NCBI RefSeq assembly: GCF_036588685.1
Contig: NC_086374.1
Span: 30,124,886 to 30,188,885, forward strand
Direction: 5' to 3'
Length of the DNA stretch: 64,000 nucleotides
DNA from: Mytilus trossulus
Lineage: Eukaryota > Mollusca > Bivalvia > Mytilida > Mytilidae
Shown here in pieces: positions 58,301 to 64,000 of the stretch (position 1 is its first letter; every line of letters begins with the position of its first letter). The translations under genes were made by a program, and so were the position numbers. The notes beneath the pieces were generated by a model, which had not been told where the DNA came from, made no database searches, and saw nothing but the letters and a program-made list of their open reading frames with translations.

Positions 58301-58998
58301 TGGGGTTTTCTGGGACCAGATTCACCATTAAAGGAAATATGTCTCTATTTTAAAGTAAGATTTTATGATTTTTTTGCACATTGATCAGAAAAAAATTCAG
58401 AAAGATCCTGTTTGATTCATAATAAAAAAATTGAAATGCAAGTTTTAATTACTACGATAATAATCCTGTCACATTTTTGGCAATAATAAAAACATTGCAA
58501 TAACTTCTGAATTTACAGTATATCTTTAATGTATTTTTGAAAGTACTTTCATTTATCAAGAAGTTTTTAGTGTTTCAAGTATTTGAGAAAACCAAAATTT
58601 GCTAGGCCAACATAAAACGTGGGTTTAACTGTCAACAAATGAGTTTTCAATGTCGTAAGGCAGAACAGCCAATTTTGTGAATAAATGCCATAAAAGTAAG
58701 ATATACTGTGATTATAGTGGTTTACAATAGATAGGTCATCATATCAGAATTTATTTCATTAAACAGTTATGTTAACGTTAATAATGTATTTAACTTTCTG
58801 GAAGTTTCCTGTAAGAATTATAATACCAAGTAATATAACACTGCATTTTTGTTGTTGTAGGATTTAGTGTTAGGGTTCATCTGTGATATATTTAGTTTTG
58901 AGAAAAGCCGTTACACAACACTCGATGACTTAGCAGAGGACATTGTCAGACTTGGCAAACAAAGATGTGAGGATGCAGCTATTAAACTAGCAACTTAA
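49308..58998 (+). CDS. MIGA: Mitoguardin (MIGA, FAM73 family), complete
   Basis: Outer-mitochondrial-membrane protein that promotes fusion and, in vertebrate MIGA2, links mitochondria to ER and lipid droplets. Twelve coding exons with matching phases: 49308-49515, 50319-50495, 51102-51193, 51633-51854, 52483-52595, 52969-53041, 54228-54314, 54664-54762, 57390-57524, 57890-57943, 58238-58354, 58861-58998 (TAA); 504 aa against 593 in human MIGA2. A membrane segment at residues 21-39 (VVTTVSLGLAILGLITAYF) is followed by basic LRKK. DSFVSATD (226-233) matches the VAP-binding FFAT-like motif of human MIGA2. The conserved C-terminal domain shows TEFLAKLHCLR, FYDVVLDFILMDAFDDL, RWLSNGFKETA, WSVLKAKRRMLKVPHGFI and SPVLAWGFLGP. 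The exon holding the ATG has an in-frame TGA upstream (49281-49283), fixing the start. Vertebrates have two paralogues; which one this is was not decided. Confidence 0.96.
50646..50816. mobile_element. MITE family F copy in MIGA intron 2
   Basis: Ends 'TACTGTGGATTCATAATTAT' and 'AATGAATCCACAGTA' with TA borders, about 171 bp; inner 'AATCACAAAATCAAATGTCC' matches the copy at 24174. Confidence 0.8.
52149..52172 (+). repeat. (AC)n microsatellite in MIGA intron 4
   Basis: About ten AC units followed by an A-rich tract. Confidence 0.9.
53440..53912 (+). repeat. Family D repeat, long copy, in MIGA intron 6
   Basis: 'TTTATGCCCCACCTACGATA', 'TAGAGGGGCATTATGTTTTC' and two tandem internal units with 'GGTTAAAGTTTTGG' and 'CAAACTTAGTACACATG', ending 'GTGGGGCATCCGTATACTA' and 'GGACACATTCTTGTTTTT'. 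Confidence 0.75.
54783..56495. repeat. Large inverted duplication in MIGA intron 8
   Basis: The left arm 54783-55659 and right arm 56036-56495 are near-identical inverted copies: 'GCTTATCCAGTGACCTTTGG' (54793) against 'CCAAAGGTCACTGGATAAGC' (56465), 'ATCCAGATCCAGTCAGTTGA' (55389) against 'TCAACTGACTGGATCTGGAT' (about 56290). The spacer is about 376 bp. The left arm is longer because it holds an extra ~419 bp segment (54900-55318). A transcript of this intron could form a ~460-bp duplex. Confidence 0.9.
54900..55318. mobile_element. Insertion in the left arm containing a 160-bp palindrome
   Basis: Absent from the right arm, where the sequence runs straight through (complement of 'AAATATTTTAGCAGATTG'). 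It contains arms 'GATTCTTACAT' and 'ATGTAAGAATC' (55151-55311) and inner arms 'ATAGTTAAATTATCAATTTT' / 'AAAATTGATAATTTAACTAT' around the GC-rich centre 'TCGCCGAGGCGGCTCGG'. The design is like the palindrome at 14787-14954 with unrelated arms. Confidence 0.75.
57050..57310 (+). repeat. Short tandem repeat TTTATAAAAGGTCAACTATTTGACA
   Basis: About five copies of 'AAAAGGTCAACTATTTGACA' (57066, 57172, 57211, 57249 and a shorter one near 57280), 37-40 bp apart in the last four. It lies near the 3' end of MIGA intron 8. Confidence 0.8.
58410..58520. mobile_element. Partial MITE family E copy in MIGA intron 11
   Basis: Right end 'AACTTCTGAATTTACAGTA' with 'GAAATGCAAGTTTTAATTAC' inside; the left terminus is lost. 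Another fragment is at 57605-57673. Confidence 0.55.
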
Positions 58999-60360
58999 TA
59001 ATTAATTTATATTTTAATACTCATACTTTTTTCAGTCTAACTGACTTTTCATGCATTTATTATTATATATTGATCCATTAAATGGACTAGTTATTAAAAA
59101 ATTAACTCTTGGGGTAAAAAATACTTGCTGGTTTGTCAGTGAGTATAATATAGACACAAGGTAGTGGATTTTCAAAGTGTCACTATAGTGAGAGTGTCTA
59201 TATTCTCTGTTTTGATATTTTGTAATGGATTGCTAGTGCATTGCTGTGATCATATACAATGACAGTTTATAATGATTTCATTAAAACATCCTGTAGAATC
59301 CATTATAACATTTACAGTCTGCCACTACAAATTTAAAGTTTGGCTTGCTATCTTCTTAAGGTGGCTCGGCCCTTTAACAATGCGCATATTTTAACGCATG
59401 TTTCTTACGACGAGTGCCTTGGAAACGGTCGTTTTCAGGGGTCTTCTCAAAAATAGCTTTGACGACCTTGGAACGCGGGCGTGTATGAAAGCACCCTTGA
59501 CGATGTAAACAAGTGATGCAAAACGTTCTTCAAAACAGGAAATACGAACGGTCAGAAATTCAGAGTGCTTTCTTCATTTTTCGCATAAAAGACTAAAAGA
59601 AGAGAAATATACGTGATTTAAGCATATTAACATTAAAAAAAAAGAATATATAAATACTGACAAAGTCACATGTATGTCTGCGTCGACGGTGCCGCTTCGC
59701 TCCAAAAACGCATTCTCACCTTACACGGTCCATTTCGTACCATATTTTGAATTAAATATCGGTTGAATATTAAATGATGTCTTGGAGATTTATTTTTGAA
59801 AATGTTTTGCCCATGACGCAATGATAAACTTTGAACAAATAATAGCGATGTAAACAATTGCATGTCATCGTACAGCTTTCAAAAGCAGGTATAAACCCCG
59901 TATAGTATGCTTTAAAGGCATTGGGGCGGGTACTTATCAAGATATCCGTTTAGCGTTTTGTAACAGTTTGTTTCTGTCATAAATCTCTTTAATATCTTTA
60001 TTTCCAGTTATTTTATGGGTTTAATTATTCCCGATAATGCGATATATTTTTACACTGCAACATTTTGTTAATTATAGTTAAATATTTTTTATTTTCCCCA
60101 AAACAAATTTGAACATTTTCATTTAAAGATTTGTTTACCTTATCAATAAATGAGCACGAACATCATCTGATAAACTTTCTCGTATCACAATTCCATAATT
60201 TCCTGAACACTAGACTAAGTCCTATAATGTAAGACCTAGGTGCCAATGTTTTCTATTTTATGATTTTTGTCTATTACTTAATTTGCTTATTGTTATTTTG
60301 ATGATTTGCAATATTCTGTTGTATCTATCAATATGTCAATCGAGTTCAAATTAAATAAAA
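58999..60360 (+). other. MIGA 3' flank; probable 3' UTR, then intergenic
   Basis: No close AATAAA follows the stop; the first clear one is at 60354-60359, so the 3' end is uncertain. 59355-59720 ('AAGGTGGCTCGGCCC', 'GAAACGGTCGTTTTCAGG') is less AT-rich and may be a repeat. No gene recognised. Confidence 0.4.
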
Positions 60361-60529
60361 AGAAACATCATTAAGTGAATGAGAGCAAGTGTTATTATTA
60401 TAAAAGACTAATGGATCCAGCAACTTATTTCACAAAAATGATTATTGGTTTTCCTGCAGAAATAAAAGGACACTTCAATAATTGGCTGTTTTCCGCCTTT
60501 TCATGAATATGAAAATTGATTAATCGGGG

Positions 60530-60663
60530 CGGATTCAGCCATTTTAAAAGGGGGTTCCCAATCCGGGACAAAAAGGGGGTGTTCCAACTATATTTTCCCA
60601 TTCAAAAGCATTGATCGTCCAAAAATGGGGGGTCCACCCCCCGGAACCCTCCCCTGGACCCAC
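60530..60663 (-). repeat. GGCGGATT MITE-like repeat
   Basis: 'GGGGCGGATTCAGCCATTTT' then 'AAGGGGGTTCCCAATCCGG' and 'GGTCCACCCCCCGGAACCC', matching the 16917 copy in the opposite order. Confidence 0.6.
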
Positions 60664-61649
60664 CGCTGTCAAAAGTAACCGGGACTGGCCTAGTATTCCG
60701 ACCTATGATATAATTACTTAATACTGCATGCTTTGCGGAGGACCGCAAAATTTTTGGTTACTTTTAAACTCCGCCCAGTACACAGGAACGCTATATTAGC
60801 CGGGCAAATTTTAACTTCTATCTATTTTTGACATGCCTTTTTTAAAAGATAAGATAATAAGGGAAATTCTTGATGATGAAAATAATTATAGTGGGGTAAT
60901 GGCATTGCGGCAAAAAAATGTGAATGACAATTTTATTTGTGAACACTGATTTAATGGTCTTTGATCTTACCGTGGCAAAGAAATGTATAACTAATCTATG
61001 CGCGATGATAAAAGGAGATGATGTTTTTTTATTTACTTTATTGAATGTCAAATTTTAACTTTGGTGGATAGTTGTTTCATTGCCAATCATACTACATCTG
61101 CTTATTTTCAAATCTTATGTTTAACATAGAAATATGACTAATCTGACAGATGATCCCTTGATTATACAGGGTGCTCAAACAGCTGGATGTATACATACGA
61201 AGCCTCGTAAGGTCAAAAGGGTGAATTTTGTCTATACATGGACCAAGCATAATTGTTCACTCATTCTTACCAGCACAACAACAACAATATGGCAGTCCAT
61301 ATATCTAGCTTACTTTGCATAACTTACATAATTGATACTTTTCTATATGTTCTCATCCGTCTTATGTTTGAAATATTTGCCAGTGACGATTCAGTATGAA
61401 CAAATTAAATATTCATTATGTGCAATAAATACAAAAAAGTAATTTCTTGGACTTTTAATTGTTTGACTGTGTGGTATATGGTTTTATTGGTAATTGTACG
61501 AGGACATATAAATTGTTATCTTCTATGTAAATTGGTCTCCGGTTTAGAGTTGCCTCATAATCAATGATACCCCATCTTCCTATTTTTATACACAACAAAA
61601 CGGAGTTAGTCTTGTTTCTTGTCATCACAACTCCTCTCAAACAGAATTT

Positions 61650-61892
61650 CATGAAACATTTTTAGATAAGGACGTACTATGTAGATGTGCATGTTAACAG
61701 GAAATTACGATTCATTTATTTTTTCTAGGAGTTATGCACCTTTGAAATTATTTACTGCAATATAGCACTGTAACAGTTTCTCATCATCTCTCAAAACGCA
61801 CATTAGAATTTTTTAAAACCTTTTTAGATAATAAGGGCATACTATGTAGATGTGCATATCGACAGGAAATTATGATTCATTTTTTTTCTTAT
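61650..61892 (+). repeat. Two direct repeats, ~164 bp apart
   Basis: 'TACTATGTAGATGTGCATGT' with 'ACAGGAAATTACGATTCATT' and, after about 164 bp, 'TACTATGTAGATGTGCATAT' with 'ACAGGAAATTATGATTCATT'. Diverged by a few bases only. Confidence 0.75.
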
Positions 61893-62159
61893 ACCATTTG
61901 TTTTCTTATTTTATTCCTCCAGTGACAATGTGGGAACTGACTGCCAAAGCGGGACCGGCTACAGTTATTCGCAATGTTATCAACCAATGAGCCCGCACCC
62001 TATGTCAGACTCTCTAAAAATCATCCCATCAACCAAATATTTTGAAACATATTTAGAATTAAGAAATAGACAAATCCATGAAATTAGAATGAGTGCAGAT
62101 AAACCCTGCAAGACAGACATTTTTGTTTTTTATTCATTATTTTGTACACAAATCACCCA

Positions 62160-62345
62160 TTAGTTTTCTCATTTGAATCATTTTAAATTGTTCATTCGTC
62201 ATTTCGAGGCCTTTAAACCCAACTATGCAGAATAGGTTTTACTCATTGTTGAAGTCTGTACGGTGACCTACATGTATAGATAATTCTGTGTTGTTTGGTC
62301 TTTTGTGTCTCATTTACAATCATATCACATCCTCTTATTTGATAT
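62160..62345 (-). repeat. Family A repeat, reverse orientation
   Basis: 'TAGTTTTCTCATTTGAATCA', 'CTATGCAGAATAGGTTTTAC' and 'TCTCATTTACAATCATATC', diverged complements of family A. A shorter piece lies at 61050-61100 and a related tail near 61550-61590. Confidence 0.65.
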
Positions 62346-64000
62346 TTTAATTTGTTATAATACATTTAATACACCAAATATTCATGATTGATTGATTGTT
62401 GGTTGCTTAACATCCACCAAATATACATGAAGATGACCTGTTGATTACACAATTTAGCATATGAAAACAGAGGACTTACTGATGATCAATGAACCATACA
62501 AATGATTATGTGGTCCATGATACATTGTAATTGACAGAATTGTAAACTTCATGTATTGCACACAAATAGTTTATCTACTACATGTACCTTTTAGTATTTA
62601 TTAAATGAGTATATGCCGACCATGTTGACGACTGACAGTCATTGGTATACCATTTTACCTCCTGAAAACAGGCGTAAAAAAAGGCTCAACTAAATCAAAT
62701 TTTTGAAACGTTATTGATTTTATTCCTCAAATGTCTCTGAGATCAAATTAAAACATGTATTACAAATGTAATATTGTTAATTTAATTGTTCTAGTATACA
62801 TGTAAGCATTGTTGCCATTTATACGCCATGTACATGTACAATCATTAGCTGATCAGCTCTATATCTTCATAATTTTTATTCTCCTTCACTGTTTTTTTTT
62901 ATAAGACTCAATATATATATATATATATATGATCTTTATTCATCATTGGGACAGGTAGGTGAAGCAGGTACTTTTGATTGCATTTTTTAAGGATTTTGAC
63001 AGCACTAAGGCATATACATGTAGCTCCAATTTATAGTTGACCTCTGCTCCTCAATTGGATTGTGGCAACACATATTTGCATATACAAGTAGAATGTTGTT
63101 CTTAAGTTTCAGCACTTTACACATAGTTTCCGGTTACAAGACTAGATGATACTGGTTTCTCATAAAATTCTGTCAGTACTGTGCCAATAGTTTCCTAGTA
63201 AAGTTGAACATTCCAAGATCACTCCTTCCATTTGCATGTACATGTACAAATGTACTTGCAGCCTGAAATTAAATATCAGAGTAATTCTGTCAGAAAATCA
63301 ACAATTATTGACATTCAAAAGCATATAGATGTAGACTTGTTCATAATGGGGAATGTGTCCATAGGACACAGATGAGCAGCCCCTTGCATGTAAAGAATGA
63401 AAAGAGTGACACCACCCAAATTTTTACTTAATCTGAGTTGTGTTGTAGTAAGCATTGCATATAAGTATCACAATATTTGGATAAAGCAAACTTGTGTTAA
63501 AGAAAGGAACAAAAATTTAGCTATTTTAAAATTTATAAAGGGGCATAACTCTAGAAAAGTAAAAGCAACCCCACCAAAAATTCAAACTTCATGTGTGTTT
63601 GTTGGTAACAAGAATAATATATATGCATTAATTGTGAATTTTATTTAGTTTAATAACATTTGTAGAGGCAAACTGAAGTTAGAGAACAGAAAACAAATTT
63701 CGGACGTACATGCAAGTTTGATACCGGTAAGACTGACAATGAAAGGAAAATCTAACTTAATGCCCCTGCCACTATGGTGTAAAAATAATGAAGAATTTGT
63801 TGTGATCAATAACTAGCAAACAAAATATAATTACATGCACAACAAGACTAGTGTAAATAGTGATTTTGTTTCTATAGGTTGAATAAAGGCTTCTTGCTGT
63901 TCAGCTGCCTTAATTTTGAAAATGCAGCTCATGCAGTCCTCATGAATAAATTATGCTGAGGCTTTTTGTACCCTATTTGGAATATAGGATACACAAATTT
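62346..64000. other. Intergenic, no gene recognised
   Basis: AT-rich; includes an (AT)n run at 62912-62931. Short reading frames have no family content. The right end of the window is inside this stretch. Confidence 0.45.

Overview
The window looks like nuclear DNA of a marine bivalve, most likely a mussel (Mytilus or a close relative). This is inferred from the AT-rich sequence, interrupted genes with GT-AG introns, protein matches to metazoan families, and many dispersed repeats that I recognise as mussel-type (for example the element carrying 'GCCAATGAGACAACTATCCAC'). No species-level search was possible.

Layout. 1-6480 is the 5' half of a minus-strand ribosomal protein L35 (uL29) gene. 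Exons 1-3 lie at 6445-6480, 5422-5496 and 4733-4794; the rest is left of the window. Intron 3 holds at least eight tandem copies of a box C/D snoRNA-like unit whose D-box guide matches the conserved 28S rRNA stretch GGCCUAUCGAUCC. A ~1.0 kb hAT-like element (2231-3249) interrupts the array. A ~300 bp divergent promoter separates RPL35 from ARPC5 (plus strand, 6779-9974, four coding exons, 150 aa). The first ARPC5 intron is an AT-AC intron of the minor (U12) class. 10-28 kb is repeat-dominated: two large 'AGCTCACC' elements, a 'GTCGAGCCTGCGAC' family with nested insertion, several fold-back elements and MITEs, and weakly supported upstream exons. 28.2-35.6 kb carries a plus-strand gene for a ~1040 aa RGG-rich protein with several dsRNA-binding-like domains and an R3H-like C-terminus, resembling NKRF. 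36.5-49 kb is intergenic and rich in repeats, including a decayed non-LTR reverse transcriptase tail. 49.3-59.0 kb is a complete plus-strand mitoguardin (MIGA/FAM73) gene with 12 coding exons and 504 aa; its intron 8 contains a ~1.7 kb inverted duplication. 59-64 kb has no gene that I can support.

Functionally these are housekeeping genes: ribosome and rRNA modification (RPL35 plus snoRNAs), actin nucleation (ARPC5), a nuclear RNA-binding protein (NKRF-like), and mitochondrial outer-membrane fusion or lipid contact (MIGA). They do not form one pathway. The most unusual feature is the expanded snoRNA array in the RPL35 intron.
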